Source: Devosia pacifica
Lineage (GTDB): Bacteria; Pseudomonadota; Alphaproteobacteria; Rhizobiales; Devosiaceae
Length of the DNA stretch: 64,000 nt
NCBI RefSeq assembly: GCF_014652635.1
Contig: NZ_BMZE01000002.1
Coordinates: 103,391-167,390 of the forward strand
Direction of reading: 5' to 3'
The position numbers were made by a program, and so were the translations under genes. Position 1 is the stretch's first letter, and the number at the start of each line of letters is the position of its first letter. Of the stretch, positions 44,979 through 55,480 are shown piece after piece. The notes beneath the pieces are model-generated. The model saw nothing but the letters and a program-made list of their open reading frames with translations, ran no database searches and was not told where the DNA came from.

Positions 44979-46808
44979 TTGCCCCAAGCCAGCAGCCAAC
45001 GCCCCAATCCGATGCCGAACCGCTCGATCAACGATCACGGCGTCATCGGAAATCTCGATACGGCGGCGCTTGTGGCGCTTGACGGTGCCGTCGATTATCT
45101 GTGCTGGCCGCACCTCGACAGTCCGACAATTTTTGCAGCATTGCTCGATCCTGACGCGGGCGGCGAGTTCACGCTTCAGCCTCACCTTGATAACGCCCGG
45201 ACCGTACAGGCCTATGTGCCCGATACAAACGTACTGACGACGCGCTGGCTGGCGACGGAAGGCGCGCTCGAAGTCGTCGACCTGATGCCTTATCCCCACA
45301 TCAACGGCAACAGCTCGCGCATGCTGATCCGCCGGGTCCGTGCCACGCGCGGTACGATCACTGTCTCTGGCGCCTGTCGCCCACGCTTCGACTACGCGCG
45401 GCTCGTTCCGCGTACCTTTGAGGACGAGGCCAGCGTGGTTTTCAAGGCGGAAGACTCGCCTTCGCTACGGCTTGATGCCACCGTGGCACTGGCGGCCCAG
45501 GATGGCGAGGCAGTCGCAAAGTTCACGCTCAAGCAGGACGAGACTGCCTGGTTTGTGCTGCTCGATGAGGACGAGGATCGTCCGAGCGTCGCGGAGCTTG
45601 AGACCATTTACGCCAGAACACTCGATGCATGGCGCAAATGGACGGCACGCTCCAATTACAAAGGACGTTGGCGCGAAGAGGTGGCCCGATCGGCGCTTGC
45701 ACTCAAGCTTTTGACCTCAGCCGAACATGGCTCGATTGCTGCAGCGGCAACGTTCGGATTGCCAGAGGCAACCGACGCCTCTCGAAACTGGGACTATCGC
45801 GCCACCTGGATCCGGGATGCTGCCTTCACCATCTATGCTTTCCTCCGGCTTGGACATGTCGAGGAAGCCGAGCAATTTCGCGGATGGGTCAACGAGCGTA
45901 TGATGCATCTCGACGATGGCGCACTCGAAGTGATGTACGCCATGGATGGGAGCGAAGCTGCCGATGAAGTCGAGTTGCACCAGTTCGCGGGCTATGCCGG
46001 CGCGAAGCCGGTGCGCATCGGCAATGCCGCCCACACCCAGGACCAGCTCGATGTATATGGCGAGCTGCTCGATAGCGTCTATCTCGCCAACAAATATGGC
46101 TCCGCCATCAGCCGCGAAGGTTGGCTCGGGGTGCAGCGGATCATCGAGCATGTGCGCGAGAACTGGGACACACCAGATGCCGGAATTTGGGAGATCCGCG
46201 GCGAGCCTCGACATTTCCTGCACTCACGCCTGATGTGCTGGGTCGCCATAGACCGGGCAGTGCGGCTGGCCCGCAAGCGGTCCCTGCCCGCTCCATTCAA
46301 CGAGTGGGAAATGGAGAGAAATCGCATCGCCGAAGATATCTGGGCGAATTTCCGGCACCCCGAACACGGCTATTTCGTTCAGCACAAAGGCTCGACCGAT
46401 CTTGATGCCGCCGTCCTGATGATGCCGCTTGTGCGGTTTGTTTCCGCTACAGATCCGGTCTGGCTCAAGACCCTTGATGCGATTGGTGAACAATTGACCA
46501 GCGACGGCATGGTCTATCGCTATCTCACCCATGACGGGCTCGAAGGCGGCGAAGGCGCTTTTACCACCTGCACCTTCTGGTATGTCGAATGCCTTGCGCG
46601 AGCCAACCGGCTTGAGGAAGCGCAGTCAGTGATGAGCAAGGCCCTGCTCTATTCCAACCATCTCGGCCTGTTCTCGGAAGAACTCGACGAGCGCGCGCTG
46701 GCGCTCGGCAATTTTCCGCAGGCACTGACGCATCTCGCCTTCATCAGCGCCGCCTATTTCCTCAACCGTCGGCTCGACAGCCCGGATGGCGACGTCTGGC
46801 AGCCTTGA
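44979..46808 (+). CDS. Glycoside hydrolase family 15 (glucoamylase/trehalase-like)
   Basis: A 609-residue cytoplasmic enzyme; TTG 44979 has GAAGG upstream, and ATG 45012 is an alternative. The N-terminal part is a beta-sandwich (INDHGVIGNLDTAALVALDG, VDYLCWPHLDSPTIFAALL). The (alpha/alpha)6 barrel begins near NWDYRATWIRDAAFTIYAFL. Likely catalytic residues are Glu405 in AGIWEIRGEPRHFLHS and Glu567/568 in GLFSEELDER. The family includes glucoamylases and, in actinobacteria and archaea, trehalases, so the substrate (trehalose or glucan) is open. Its stop is 7 bases from that of convergent choV. Confidence 0.88.
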   Translation: MPQASSQRPNPMPNRSINDHGVIGNLDTAALVALDGAVDYLCWPHLDSPTIFAALLDPDAGGEFTLQPHLDNARTVQAYVPDTNVLTTRWLATEGALEVVDLMPYPHINGNSSRMLIRRVRATRGTITVSGACRPRFDYARLVPRTFEDEASVVFKAEDSPSLRLDATVALAAQDGEAVAKFTLKQDETAWFVLLDEDEDRPSVAELETIYARTLDAWRKWTARSNYKGRWREEVARSALALKLLTSAEHGSIAAAATFGLPEATDASRNWDYRATWIRDAAFTIYAFLRLGHVEEAEQFRGWVNERMMHLDDGALEVMYAMDGSEAADEVELHQFAGYAGAKPVRIGNAAHTQDQLDVYGELLDSVYLANKYGSAISREGWLGVQRIIEHVRENWDTPDAGIWEIRGEPRHFLHSRLMCWVAIDRAVRLARKRSLPAPFNEWEMERNRIAEDIWANFRHPEHGYFVQHKGSTDLDAAVLMMPLVRFVSATDPVWLKTLDAIGEQLTSDGMVYRYLTHDGLEGGEGAFTTCTFWYVECLARANRLEEAQSVMSKALLYSNHLGLFSEELDERALALGNFPQALTHLAFISAAYFLNRRLDSPDGDVWQP

Positions 46809-46815
46809 CCAGCTG

Positions 46816-47853
46816 TCAGTGACCGGCGTCCTTTGATTGCAGGGCGCTGATGATCTCCTGATTGCTGATTGAGCCGACGGACTTGCCATCCTCGTCGGTG
46901 ACGCCGATCAGTTCGGCGCCGGTCGACAGACTGTCGATCACCTCGGCCACTGGCGTCTGCAACCCGACTTCCGTCTCGGCCTCGGGGGCAGGCTTATCGA
47001 TCATGACATCACCAGCCGTCAGCACGTTCAACGGGTTCATGTGGGTGACGAAGTCCTCCACATAATCGTTAACCGGATTGGCGATGATCTCCTGCGGGGT
47101 CCCACACTGAACGATGCGCCCGCCTTCCATGATGGCGATGCGATTGCCCAGCTTGAACGCCTCGTCGAGGTCGTGCGACACGAAGATGATCGTGCGCTTG
47201 AGCTTTGCCTGCAACTCCAGAAGCTCATCCTGCAAACGACTGCGGATCAGCGGATCGAGCGCGGAGAACGGCTCATCCATCAGCAGGATCGGGGCCTTGG
47301 TTGCAAAGGCGCGCGCCAGCCCGACACGCTGCTGCATGCCGCCCGACAACTCGGAAACCTTGTTGTCGGCCCATTCGGAGAGCCCAACCAGTTCGAGTTC
47401 TTCGCGAACCTTTTCTTCGCGCTCCGTCTTGCCCATGCCGCCAAGCTCGAGCCCGAGGGCAACATTGTCGAGAACGTTGCGCCAGGGCAGCAGACCGAAC
47501 TGCTGGAAGACCATGGCCACGCACTCGCGCCGCAGCTTGAGAAGCTCGTCATTGCTGCAATTGGCGGGATCGGCCGACCAATCCCCACTCGTCACCGTCA
47601 CATGTCCGCGCACGACAGGGTTAAGCCCGTTGACGGCACGCAGCAGGGTGGATTTGCCCGACCCCGACAGGCCCATGAGAACGACGATTTCGCCCTCCTC
47701 GATCTCGAGCGAGCAATCATGCACGCCGAGTACCTGGTGGGTTTCCTGCTGGATTTCCGAGCGCGACTTGCCCTCGTCCATCAGCGGCAGGGCGCTTTCC
47801 GGCTTGTCACCGAAAACGATGCTTACCTTGTCGAATACGACAGCCTTGCTCAT
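46816..47853 (-). CDS. choV: Choline ABC transporter ATP-binding protein
   Basis: A 345-residue ATPase of the ProV/OpuAA type. Walker A GLSGSGKSTLLRAVN, Q-loop AMVFQQFGLLPWRNV, signature SELSGGMQQRVGLARAFA, Walker B ILLMDEPFSALDPLIR, H-loop VSHDLDEAFKLG. The C-terminal 75 residues form a single shortened CBS-like regulatory region (VAEVIDSLSTGAELIGVTDE). It drives choline uptake with ChoW and ChoX. It overlaps choW by 4 bases. Confidence 0.93.
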   Translation of the reverse strand: MSKAVVFDKVSIVFGDKPESALPLMDEGKSRSEIQQETHQVLGVHDCSLEIEEGEIVVLMGLSGSGKSTLLRAVNGLNPVVRGHVTVTSGDWSADPANCSNDELLKLRRECVAMVFQQFGLLPWRNVLDNVALGLELGGMGKTEREEKVREELELVGLSEWADNKVSELSGGMQQRVGLARAFATKAPILLMDEPFSALDPLIRSRLQDELLELQAKLKRTIIFVSHDLDEAFKLGNRIAIMEGGRIVQCGTPQEIIANPVNDYVEDFVTHMNPLNVLTAGDVMIDKPAPEAETEVGLQTPVAEVIDSLSTGAELIGVTDEDGKSVGSISNQEIISALQSKDAGH

Positions 47854-48755
47854 TTGGTGTTGTCCTGTCCAATCCGAAGCATACGGTCGAGCATGATGGC
47901 CACGACCACGATGATGAAGCCGCTCTCGAAGCCGAGCGCAGTGTTCACCTGATTGAGCGCACGCACTACAGGTACACCCAGCCCGTCGGCGCCGACCAAT
48001 GCCGCGACAACGACCATGGATAGAGAAAGCATGATGGTCTGATTGAGGCCTGCCATGATCTGCGGCAGCGCGTAGGGCAGTTCAACCTTGAGCAGCTTTT
48101 GCCGGCCGGTGCCGCCAAAGGCTTCCGCCGCTTCAAGCAGCGGTGTCGGCGTGGAAGACACGCCCAGATACGTCAACCGGACCGGTGCGGGGAGAACGAA
48201 GATCACCGTTGCGAACAGCCCCGGCACCATGCCGATGCCAAAAAAGACGATTGCCGGGATGAGATAAACAAAGGGCGGCAGGGTCTGCATCAGGTCGAGG
48301 ACCGGCTGGAGAACGCGATAAAGGCCGGGTCGGTGTGCGGCGGCAATGCCGATGGGCACCCCGATGGCCATGCACACGAGACAGGACGAGAGGACAAGCG
48401 TCAGGCTCTCCGTCATCTCTTCCCAGTAGCCCTGGTTGAGAACGAACAAAAAGCCGAGGGCCACGAGCACGCAAACTTTCCAGTTGCGCTGCAAAAGCCA
48501 GGTCGCGCCCACGAACAGCGCGCCAATTATCAGCGGATGCGGCGTCTGCAGCAGCCACAACATGCCCTCGATCAGCCATTCGGCGCCCTCGGCAAGCCCA
48601 TCGATGACGCCGGCGAAATTGTCGCGGATCCAGTTGAAGAAATAGCTTGCCCAATCCCCGACCGGAATCTTGTTCTCAGTGAGCCACTCCAAGGGCCAAT
48701 CCCCGCAATTGTTGAGGTCAACGAGAAGCGGCCCGGGGACACCGGGCCGCTTCAT
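47850..48755 (-). CDS. choW: Choline ABC transporter permease
   Basis: A 301-residue membrane protein of the ProW/OpuAB type with six to seven hydrophobic segments and the coupling-loop signature EAAEAFGGTGRQKLLKVELP. The listed ATG (48755) puts codons 2-11 inside a perfect 12-bp hairpin that looks like an intercistronic stem-loop after choX. A TTG at 48692 (PLEWLTENKIPVGDW), with GGGGA 7 bases upstream, may be the true start and gives 280 residues. Confidence 0.92.
   Translation of the reverse strand: MKRPGVPGPLLVDLNNCGDWPLEWLTENKIPVGDWASYFFNWIRDNFAGVIDGLAEGAEWLIEGMLWLLQTPHPLIIGALFVGATWLLQRNWKVCVLVALGFLFVLNQGYWEEMTESLTLVLSSCLVCMAIGVPIGIAAAHRPGLYRVLQPVLDLMQTLPPFVYLIPAIVFFGIGMVPGLFATVIFVLPAPVRLTYLGVSSTPTPLLEAAEAFGGTGRQKLLKVELPYALPQIMAGLNQTIMLSLSMVVVAALVGADGLGVPVVRALNQVNTALGFESGFIIVVVAIMLDRMLRIGQDNTK
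48725..48753. repeat. Stem-loop at the choX-choW junction
   Basis: GAAGCGGCCCGG (48725-48736) and CCGGGCCGCTTC (48742-48753) form a perfect 12-bp stem around GGACA. It follows the choX stop by 10 bases; such hairpins often stabilise the binding-protein mRNA. Confidence 0.8.
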
Positions 48756-48763
48756 CGGTCAGA

Positions 48764-49693
48764 TTATAGCTCGAGCGCTTCGCGCACGGCTTCTTCTGCG
48801 TCACCACCCTCGACGGTGGTCACACCCTCGAGCCAGCTCAACGGCAGCTCGGGATTGTCCTGCATCCACTGCATGGTGGCCTCATCAGGGTCCATGCCCT
48901 CATCGAGGATCATGCCCATGATTGTATTTTCCATCTCGAGCGTGAAGCTGAGGTTCTCGAGGAAAGTGCCAAGGTTCGGGCATTCTTCAGTGAAGCCCTG
49001 ACGGGTAACGGTGTAGACATTGCCTTCACCGCCGAAGAAATCCTCGCCACCCTCGACATAGGCCATGTCGAAATTGGCGTTCATCGGGTGCGGCTCCCAG
49101 CCGAGGAAAACGATATCCTCGTCGCGATCGACGGCGCGCTGCACTTCCGAGAGCATGCCCTGCTCGGAGCTTTCGCGGACCTCGAAATCGCCAAGGCCGT
49201 ATTCACCTGCGTCGATCAGGCCGACCAGATAGCTGTTGGCCTCATTGCCTGGCTCGATGCCGTAGATCTGCGAATCCAGTTCCTCGGCGAAGTCTGCGAT
49301 GTCCTCGTAGGTCTGAAGGCCCTTCTCGTAGGTATAGGCCGGCACTGCGAGGTTATACTTGGTGCCTTCGAGATTGGCCGCAACGCTCTCGATCTCGCCG
49401 CTTTCGAGGTAGGGCGTGATTGCCGCCTCCTGTGAGGGCATCCAGTTACCGAGGAACACGTCGACGTCGTCGCTTTCAAGCGAGGCAAACGTCACCGGTA
49501 CCGACAGCACGCGCACATTCACGTCATAGCCCAGCGCTTCGAGCACCTGCTTGGTCGCCGAGGTCGTGGTGGTGATGTCGGTCCAGCCGACATCCGAGAA
49601 CGATACGGAATCGCATTGGGCCTGCGCGAATGCAGCAGTCGAGACGAGCGACAGCGCAAGCGCACTGGTCAGGGTCGCGGCGTGTTTCATCAT
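48764..49693 (-). CDS. choX: Choline-binding periplasmic protein
   Basis: A 309-residue binding protein. The ATG at 49693 lies 6 bases after AAAGGAG; ATGs one codon later and two earlier are alternatives. A signal peptide ends AAFAQAQ. The aromatic choline cage known from Sinorhizobium ChoX is present: Trp and Asp in DVGWTDITT, Trp in FLGNWMPSQE, Tyr in AVPAYTY, Asn in GIEPGNEANSY and Trp in FLGWEPHPMN. Two cysteines (QAQCDS, EECPNL) fit its disulfide. It delivers choline to ChoWV. Confidence 0.95.
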   Translation of the reverse strand: MMKHAATLTSALALSLVSTAAFAQAQCDSVSFSDVGWTDITTTTSATKQVLEALGYDVNVRVLSVPVTFASLESDDVDVFLGNWMPSQEAAITPYLESGEIESVAANLEGTKYNLAVPAYTYEKGLQTYEDIADFAEELDSQIYGIEPGNEANSYLVGLIDAGEYGLGDFEVRESSEQGMLSEVQRAVDRDEDIVFLGWEPHPMNANFDMAYVEGGEDFFGGEGNVYTVTRQGFTEECPNLGTFLENLSFTLEMENTIMGMILDEGMDPDEATMQWMQDNPELPLSWLEGVTTVEGGDAEEAVREALEL

Positions 49694-49731
49694 AGCCATC
49701 TCCTTTGTCAGGGGCTGTGAAGCGAAATTTG

Positions 49732-49751
49732 TTGATTGACTGGTCAATCAA
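49732..49751. promoter_or_regulatory. BetI operator in the choX/betI divergent promoter
   Basis: TTGATTGAC and GTCAATCAA form a perfect inverted repeat with a 2-base centre (20 bp). It lies 38 bases from the choX start and 49 from the betI start. It resembles the TTGATTG...CAATCAA-type BetI operator of enterobacteria and rhizobia. Confidence 0.85.
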
Positions 49752-49800
49752 AGACGAACTAAGTGAATATGTAAACAGTTTTTTCGGGACCAGTGCAAAT

Positions 49801-50391
49801 ATGCCCAGGAAAGGCATGCCGATCTTGCGTCGACAGGCGCTGATTTCGGCGACAATCGCAGAGATTGGTGAGGCGGGCACACTGGATGTGACTGTTAGCC
49901 AGATTGCGCGTCGTGCGGGCATGTCTTCAGCGCTGGCCCACCATTATTTCGGCTCGAAGGATCAGATCTTTCTGTCGGCCATGCGCCATGTTCTAGAGAC
50001 TTTCAGGCTTGCTGTGCGAGCGCGCCTGATAGTGGCTAAAACACCCGAAGCGCGCATCCGCGCGATCATCGATGCGAGCTTTGAATCGAGCCAGTTCGAG
50101 CGCGAGATCGTTGCCGCATGGCTGGCGTTTTACGTGCGGGCGCTGCAATCGGGAGAGACCCGCCGCCTGCTGCAGGTCTACTCGCGCCGGCTACACTCGA
50201 ATCTGATGGTCAACCTGCGGCAGCTATTCGATGCGGATACTGCGCAACTCGTGGCACAGGGCCTCGCCTCTATGATCGACGGCTTTTACATCCGCCACGC
50301 GCTGCAGGACGCGGTGCCCGACCGTGAGGGCTCGCGCGACATGGTCAACGATTATCTTCAGCTCTGGCTTGAAAGGAAAAGGCGCTCGTGA
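49801..50391 (+). CDS. betI: Choline-responsive TetR-family repressor BetI
   Basis: A 196-residue repressor from ATG 49801, which matches the usual BetI N-terminus (MPRKGMPILRRQALI). The DNA-binding helices are VTVSQIARRAGMSSALAHHY and FGSKDQIFLSAM; the C-terminal domain AAWLAFYVRALQSGETRRLL is typical of BetI. BetI leaves its operator when choline is present. Stop overlaps betC by 4 bases. Confidence 0.95.
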   Translation: MPRKGMPILRRQALISATIAEIGEAGTLDVTVSQIARRAGMSSALAHHYFGSKDQIFLSAMRHVLETFRLAVRARLIVAKTPEARIRAIIDASFESSQFEREIVAAWLAFYVRALQSGETRRLLQVYSRRLHSNLMVNLRQLFDADTAQLVAQGLASMIDGFYIRHALQDAVPDREGSRDMVNDYLQLWLERKRRS

Positions 50392-51905
50392 CGCGTAAGC
50401 CGAACATTCTGGTGCTCATGGTCGATCAACTGAACGGCACGCTGTTTCCCGACGGGCCAGCGGATTGGCTGCATGCGCCGAACCTCAAGCGCCTCGCTGA
50501 GCGCTCCGTGCGGTTTGCCAATACCTACACCGCCTCACCTTTGTGTGCGCCGGGCCGCGCCAGCTATATGTCCGGCCAGTTGCCACGGCGGACACGCGTC
50601 TATGACAACGCCGCCGAATTCGCCTCGGATATCCCGACTTATGCGCATCATCTGCGCCGCGCGGGTTATCTCACAACGCTTTCGGGAAAGATGCACTTTG
50701 TCGGCCCGGACCAGATGCACGGCTTCGAGGAGCGGCTGACGACAGATATCTACCCCGCCGATTTCGGCTGGACGCCGGATTACCGCAAACCGGGCGAGCG
50801 TATCGACTGGTGGTATCACAACCTCGGCTCGGTCACCGGTGCCGGCGTTGCCGAGACCAGCAACCAGCTGGAATACGATGACGACGTGGCCTTTCAGGCG
50901 CGCCAGAAACTCTACCAGAATGCCCGCGGTCTCGATGAACGCCCGTGGATGCTGACCGCCAGTTTCACGCATCCGCACGACCCATACGTTGCGCGGCGCA
51001 AGTACTGGGACCTCTATGAGGATTGTGCGCATCTCGAACCCGATGTTCCGGCGATCGGCTATGAGGATCTTGATCCGCACTCGCAGCGCATTTTCGATGC
51101 CAATGACTGGCGCAGCTTCGATATCGCGCGCGAGAACATCCGGCGGTCGCGGCGGGCATACTTCGCCAACATCTCCTATCTCGACGAGCAGATCGGCGAG
51201 ATCCTCGACGTGCTCGAGGCGACACGGCAGGCGGACAACACCATCATTGTGTTCGTATCGGACCATGGCGACATGCTCGGCAACAAGGGATTGTGGTTCA
51301 AGATGAGCCCGTTCGAGGGGTCTTCCCGCGTGCCGCTGATGATTTCGGCGCCGGGGCTCGATCCGGCGTTGATCAAGACCCCGGTCAGCACCATGGATGT
51401 AACGCCGACGCTGGCCGATCTCGTCGGCATCGATCTGTCGGAAGTGCTGGCCTGGACCGATGGCGAGTCGCTGCTGGGACTGATCAACGGCGGTGAGCGC
51501 GCCGATCCGGTGCGGATCGAATACGCCGCCGAGGCCTCCTATGCGCCGCTCGTCGCCATTCGCGAGGGACAATGGAAGTACATTCACTGCGAACTCGACC
51601 CGCCGCAACTGTTTGACCTGGTGGCCGACCCGCACGAACTCAAGAACCTTGCAGCCGACCCCGACCACGCCGAGACCGCCGGCTATTTCGCCGAGCGCGT
51701 TCGGCACTACTGGGATCTTGATGCTTACGACCGCGAAGTGCGCCAGAGCCAGGCGCGACGGCTGGTGGTTTACGAGGCGCTACGCCACGGAACGTATTAC
51801 CCGTGGGACTTCGAGCCGCTGCAACGCGCCTCGGAGCGCTACATGCGCAATCACATGGACCTCAATGTCCTCGAAGAGAACAAACGCTTCCCGAGGGGAG
51901 AATAG
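50388..51905 (+). CDS. betC: Choline-sulfatase
   Basis: A 505-residue sulfatase that hydrolyses choline-O-sulfate to choline and sulfate in the cytoplasm. The formylglycine cysteine is Cys53 in [15 protein letters not shown]; metal ligands are in [10 protein letters not shown] and [10 protein letters not shown]. The C-terminal choline-sulfatase segment is [23 protein letters not shown] 50388 overlaps betI. Only the bet operons of rhizobia and some other proteobacteria include betC. Confidence 0.96.
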   Translation: MTRKPNILVLMVDQLNGTLFPDGPADWLHAPNLKRLAERSVRFANTYTASPLCAPGRASYMSGQLPRRTRVYDNAAEFASDIPTYAHHLRRAGYLTTLSGKMHFVGPDQMHGFEERLTTDIYPADFGWTPDYRKPGERIDWWYHNLGSVTGAGVAETSNQLEYDDDVAFQARQKLYQNARGLDERPWMLTASFTHPHDPYVARRKYWDLYEDCAHLEPDVPAIGYEDLDPHSQRIFDANDWRSFDIARENIRRSRRAYFANISYLDEQIGEILDVLEATRQADNTIIVFVSDHGDMLGNKGLWFKMSPFEGSSRVPLMISAPGLDPALIKTPVSTMDVTPTLADLVGIDLSEVLAWTDGESLLGLINGGERADPVRIEYAAEASYAPLVAIREGQWKYIHCELDPPQLFDLVADPHELKNLAADPDHAETAGYFAERVRHYWDLDAYDREVRQSQARRLVVYEALRHGTYYPWDFEPLQRASERYMRNHMDLNVLEENKRFPRGE

Positions 51906-51907
51906 CC

Positions 51908-53371
51908 ATGCAGAACGTTCAGCCAAAAGCCAGCCACTTCATCGATGGTGCCTTCGTTGAGGACAGCGCGGGTGCCGTGATTGAATGCATCTATCCCGCG
52001 ACTGGCGAAGTAATCGCCCGGGTGCACAGTGCAACACCGGCCATCATCGACAAGGCGCTCGCTTCAGCCGAACGTGCGCAGCGTGAATGGGCCGCACTGG
52101 CCCCGGTTGCGCGCGGCCGCGTGCTGCGCCGTGTGGCCGACATACTGGTCGAGCGCAACCGCGAACTGAGCGAGCTCGAAACCCTCGATACCGGCAAGCC
52201 ATTGCAGGAAACCCTGGTGGCAGATGCGACCTCGGGTGCCGAGGCGCTTGAGTACTTTGCGGGGCTTTCCGCCACCATTACCGGTGACGCGATCCCTCTT
52301 GGCGAGGATTTCGCCTATACGCGGCGCGAACCGCTTGGGGTATGCGTCGGTATCGGTGCGTGGAACTACCCGACGCAGATTGCCTGCTGGAAGGCGGCGC
52401 CGGCGCTCGCATGCGGCAATGCCATGGTGTTCAAGCCGTCCGAAGTGACCCCACTTTGCGCGCTCAAGCTTGCCGAGATCTTCATCGAGGCGGGCGCCCC
52501 TGCCGGTCTGTTCAATGTGGTTCAGGGCTATGGCGATGTTGGTGCCGCCCTCGCAACCGATCGACGGACAGCCAAGGTCTCGCTCACCGGATCGGTGCCG
52601 ACCGGGCGCAAGGTCTATGCTGCCGCCGCGGAAGGCATCCGTCATGTCACGATGGAGCTTGGTGGCAAATCGCCGTTGATCGTGTTCGAGGATGCCGACA
52701 TCGACAACGCCGTGAGTGCGGCGATCAATGCCAATTTCTATTCCACCGGCCAGATCTGCTCGAACGGCACACGCGTCTTCGTTCATGAGGACATCCATGA
52801 CCGGTTCGTCGAGCAGCTTTTGCAGCGCACCAGCAAGGCGGTTCTCGGAGATCCGCTCAACGAGGCCACCCAGATCGGCCCGCTGATTTCGAAGGCGCAG
52901 CGCGACAAGGTGCTCGGCTATATCGAGATCGGCAAATCCGAAGGCGCAACGCTGGCATTTGGCGGCGCGGTGCCCCAGGACCTCGACAGCGAAGGGTACT
53001 TCATCGCACCGACGCTGTTCACCGATGTGCGCGACACCATGCGCATCGCTCAAGAAGAGATTTTCGGTCCGGTGATGTGCGTCTTGCGCTTCAAATCGGA
53101 AGACGAGGTAGTGACGCGCGCCAATGACACCGAATACGGCCTATCGGCAGGCGTCTTCACCCGCGATATCCAGCGCGCTCACCGCGTGGTCGCTGCGCTC
53201 GAGGCGGGCACCTGCTGGATCAACACCTACAATCTGACGCCGGTCGAGATGCCGTTTGGCGGCGTCAAGCAATCCGGTGTCGGGCGTGAGAATGCGCGCG
53301 CTGCAATCGAACACTATTCGCAAGTCAAATCCGTCTATGTGGCCATGGGCGACGTCGAGGCACCGTTCTAG
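51908..53371 (+). CDS. betB: Betaine aldehyde dehydrogenase
   Basis: A 487-residue NAD(P)-dependent enzyme that oxidises betaine aldehyde to glycine betaine. Glu250 is in [16 protein letters not shown] and the nucleophile Cys284 in [23 protein letters not shown] and [12 protein letters not shown] bind the cofactor. The ATG at 51908 follows betC by 2 bases. Confidence 0.97.
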   Translation: MQNVQPKASHFIDGAFVEDSAGAVIECIYPATGEVIARVHSATPAIIDKALASAERAQREWAALAPVARGRVLRRVADILVERNRELSELETLDTGKPLQETLVADATSGAEALEYFAGLSATITGDAIPLGEDFAYTRREPLGVCVGIGAWNYPTQIACWKAAPALACGNAMVFKPSEVTPLCALKLAEIFIEAGAPAGLFNVVQGYGDVGAALATDRRTAKVSLTGSVPTGRKVYAAAAEGIRHVTMELGGKSPLIVFEDADIDNAVSAAINANFYSTGQICSNGTRVFVHEDIHDRFVEQLLQRTSKAVLGDPLNEATQIGPLISKAQRDKVLGYIEIGKSEGATLAFGGAVPQDLDSEGYFIAPTLFTDVRDTMRIAQEEIFGPVMCVLRFKSEDEVVTRANDTEYGLSAGVFTRDIQRAHRVVAALEAGTCWINTYNLTPVEMPFGGVKQSGVGRENARAAIEHYSQVKSVYVAMGDVEAPF

Positions 53372-53385
53372 CCGGGAGACCACTC

Positions 53386-55047
53386 GTGCAGGCAGATTAC
53401 ATCATCATCGGGTCAGGTTCGGCAGGCGCCGCAATGGCCTATCGGCTCAGCGAGGACGCGAGCAACTCCGTGATCGTCCTCGAGTTTGGCGGCACCGATG
53501 TCGGGCCGTTCATCCAGATGCCGGGCGCCTTGAGCTATCCCATGAACATGGCGCGCTATGACTGGGGGTTCAAATCCGACCCGGAGCCCGGTCTCGGTGG
53601 ACGCAGGCTCGCATGCCCGCGCGGCAAGGTCATCGGCGGGTCGTCGTCGATCAACGGCATGGTCTATGTGCGCGGACACGCGCGCGATTTCGACCATTGG
53701 GCCGCCTCCGGCGCGACCGGCTGGGGCTATGCCGACGTTCTGCCTTATTACAAGCGGATGGAACACTGGCATTCGGGCGGGCATGGCGGCGATGCGGACT
53801 GGCGCGGCAAGAACGGCCCGCTGCACATCACCCGTGGCAAACGCGACAACCCCCTGTTCAAGACCTTCGTCGATGCCGGCGAGCAGGCGGGCTTTGAGCG
53901 CACCGAGGACTATAATGGACAAAAGCAGGAAGGCTTCGGCCCGATGGAGCAGACGGTCTGGCAGGGCCGCCGCTGGTCGGCGGCCAATGCCTACCTGAAA
54001 CCGGCACTGAAGCGATCCAACCTCGAACTCGTCCGGTGCTTCGCCCGTAGAGTCGTCATCGAGAATGGCCGCGCTGTCGGTGTCGAGATCGAGCGCGGTG
54101 GCCAGATCGAGACCGTGAAGGCCAACCGCGAGGTGATCGTTGCCGCCTCCTCGATCAACTCGCCGAAGCTGCTGATGCTCTCTGGCATCGGCCCGGCGGC
54201 GCATCTGGCGGAGCACGGCATTGATGTTGTCGCTGACCGTCCGGGTGTCGGGCAGAACCTTCAGGATCACCTGGAACTCTACATCCAGCAGGCATGCACC
54301 CAGCCGATCACGCTTTACAAGCACTGGAACCTGTTCGGTAAAGCCATGGCCGGCGCGTCGTGGCTGTTCTTGAAGCAAGGCCCCGGCACCTCCAACCAGT
54401 TCGAAAGCGCCGCGTTCGTGCGCTCGCGCGCCGGTGTCGACTACCCGGATATTCAGTACCACTTCCTGCCGATCGCAGTACGCTATGACGGCCAGGCGGC
54501 TGCCGAAGGACATGGATTTCAGGCGCATGTCGGGCCGATGCGATCGCGTTCGCGCGGCGCGGTGACGCTGCGCTCGGCTGATCCGAAGGCCGACCCGAGC
54601 ATTCTGTTCAATTACATGTCGCATCCCGAGGACTGGGCCGATTTCCGCCACTGCATCCGCCTGACCCGCGAGATTTTCGCGCAGCCGGCGTTCGATGAGT
54701 ATCGCGGCAAGGAGATTTTGCCGGGCGCAGATGTCGAGAGCGACGACGAACTCGATGCGCATATTCGCGAGCACGCGGAAAGCGCCTACCACCCGTGCGG
54801 CACCTGCAAGATGGGCCGCGCCGATGATCCGACGGCGGTTGTCGATCCGGAATGCCGGGTGATCGGCGTCGATGGCCTGCGGGTCGCCGACAGTTCGATC
54901 TTTCCGCGGATCACCAATGGCAACCTCAACGGGCCATCGATCATGGTGGGCGAGAAGGCATCGGACCATATTCTGGGGCGCCATCCGCTGCCGCCGGAAA
55001 ATGCCGAACCCTGGATCAACCCGCGCTGGGAAACCTCGGACCGCTAG
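53386..55047 (+). CDS. betA: Choline dehydrogenase
   Basis: A 553-residue FAD-dependent GMC enzyme, membrane-associated in its family, that oxidises choline to betaine aldehyde. FAD site [55 protein letters not shown], and the active-site His in [12 protein letters not shown] with Asn in [11 protein letters not shown] 53386 has GGGAG upstream. Last gene of betICBA. Confidence 0.96.
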   Translation: MQADYIIIGSGSAGAAMAYRLSEDASNSVIVLEFGGTDVGPFIQMPGALSYPMNMARYDWGFKSDPEPGLGGRRLACPRGKVIGGSSSINGMVYVRGHARDFDHWAASGATGWGYADVLPYYKRMEHWHSGGHGGDADWRGKNGPLHITRGKRDNPLFKTFVDAGEQAGFERTEDYNGQKQEGFGPMEQTVWQGRRWSAANAYLKPALKRSNLELVRCFARRVVIENGRAVGVEIERGGQIETVKANREVIVAASSINSPKLLMLSGIGPAAHLAEHGIDVVADRPGVGQNLQDHLELYIQQACTQPITLYKHWNLFGKAMAGASWLFLKQGPGTSNQFESAAFVRSRAGVDYPDIQYHFLPIAVRYDGQAAAEGHGFQAHVGPMRSRSRGAVTLRSADPKADPSILFNYMSHPEDWADFRHCIRLTREIFAQPAFDEYRGKEILPGADVESDDELDAHIREHAESAYHPCGTCKMGRADDPTAVVDPECRVIGVDGLRVADSSIFPRITNGNLNGPSIMVGEKASDHILGRHPLPPENAEPWINPRWETSDR

Positions 55048-55174
55048 GGCGATAGCGACGGCCTCTCGCGCCAATGTGTGCTGAACTTTTCGGGCAACCG
55101 GCACTATCCACTTGCCGGAGTCCTCAACGTGCTCTATCGCTCGCGTCGTCCTCGATCTCGCCGATCGGGGGCTT

Positions 55175-55208
55175 GGCCCGGTCGGAGATTCCACCTCCTG
55201 GCCGGGCC
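55175..55208 (+). terminator. Possible terminator after betA
   Basis: GGCCCGG (55175-55181) pairs with CCGGGCC (55202-55208), with an inner GGAG/CTCC pair, followed by TTCATTT. There is no long T run, so the role is uncertain. Confidence 0.45.
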
Positions 55209-55236
55209 TTCATTTATCCAGCATGGATTCGCCTCA

Positions 55237-55470
55237 ATGGCTTACCCGCCGCGCCGTCACACTAGCGCCACTGAAAAGGCCGAAGCCCTTTTCAAGGCTG
55301 CGACCACAAAGCCTGCGGACGCCAAGCCCAAGGCCAATGTCATCCCCCAGGGCAAGGAACAGGTCTCGATCCGCATCGATCACGACGTTCTCGCCTACTT
55401 TCAGGATGAGGGCGCCGGCTGGCAGGACCGCATAAATTCAGCGTTGCGCAAGGCAGCCAAGCTCGATTGA
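55237..55470 (+). CDS. BrnA/CopG-like antitoxin-family small protein, no toxin partner
   Basis: A 77-residue protein from ATG 55237. The N-terminal half is Lys/Ala-rich (TEKAEALFKAATTKPADAK). The C-terminal half, EQVSIRIDHDVLAYFQDEGA followed by GWQDRINSALRKAA, matches the ribbon-helix-helix end of BrnA/DUF4415 proteins. BrnA normally neutralises the BrnT toxin encoded just upstream; here betA is upstream and no brnT-like frame is found. It may be a solitary regulator. Confidence 0.72.
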   Translation: MAYPPRRHTSATEKAEALFKAATTKPADAKPKANVIPQGKEQVSIRIDHDVLAYFQDEGAGWQDRINSALRKAAKLD

Positions 55471-55480
55471 GGCCACACGC

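Noticed and set aside
53413..55194. 593-codon minus-strand frame
   Set aside because: Antisense to betA.
55048..55236. BrnT-like toxin gene before the BrnA-like gene
   Set aside because: No frame of suitable length or motif; the stretch holds the end of betA's transcript and a hairpin.
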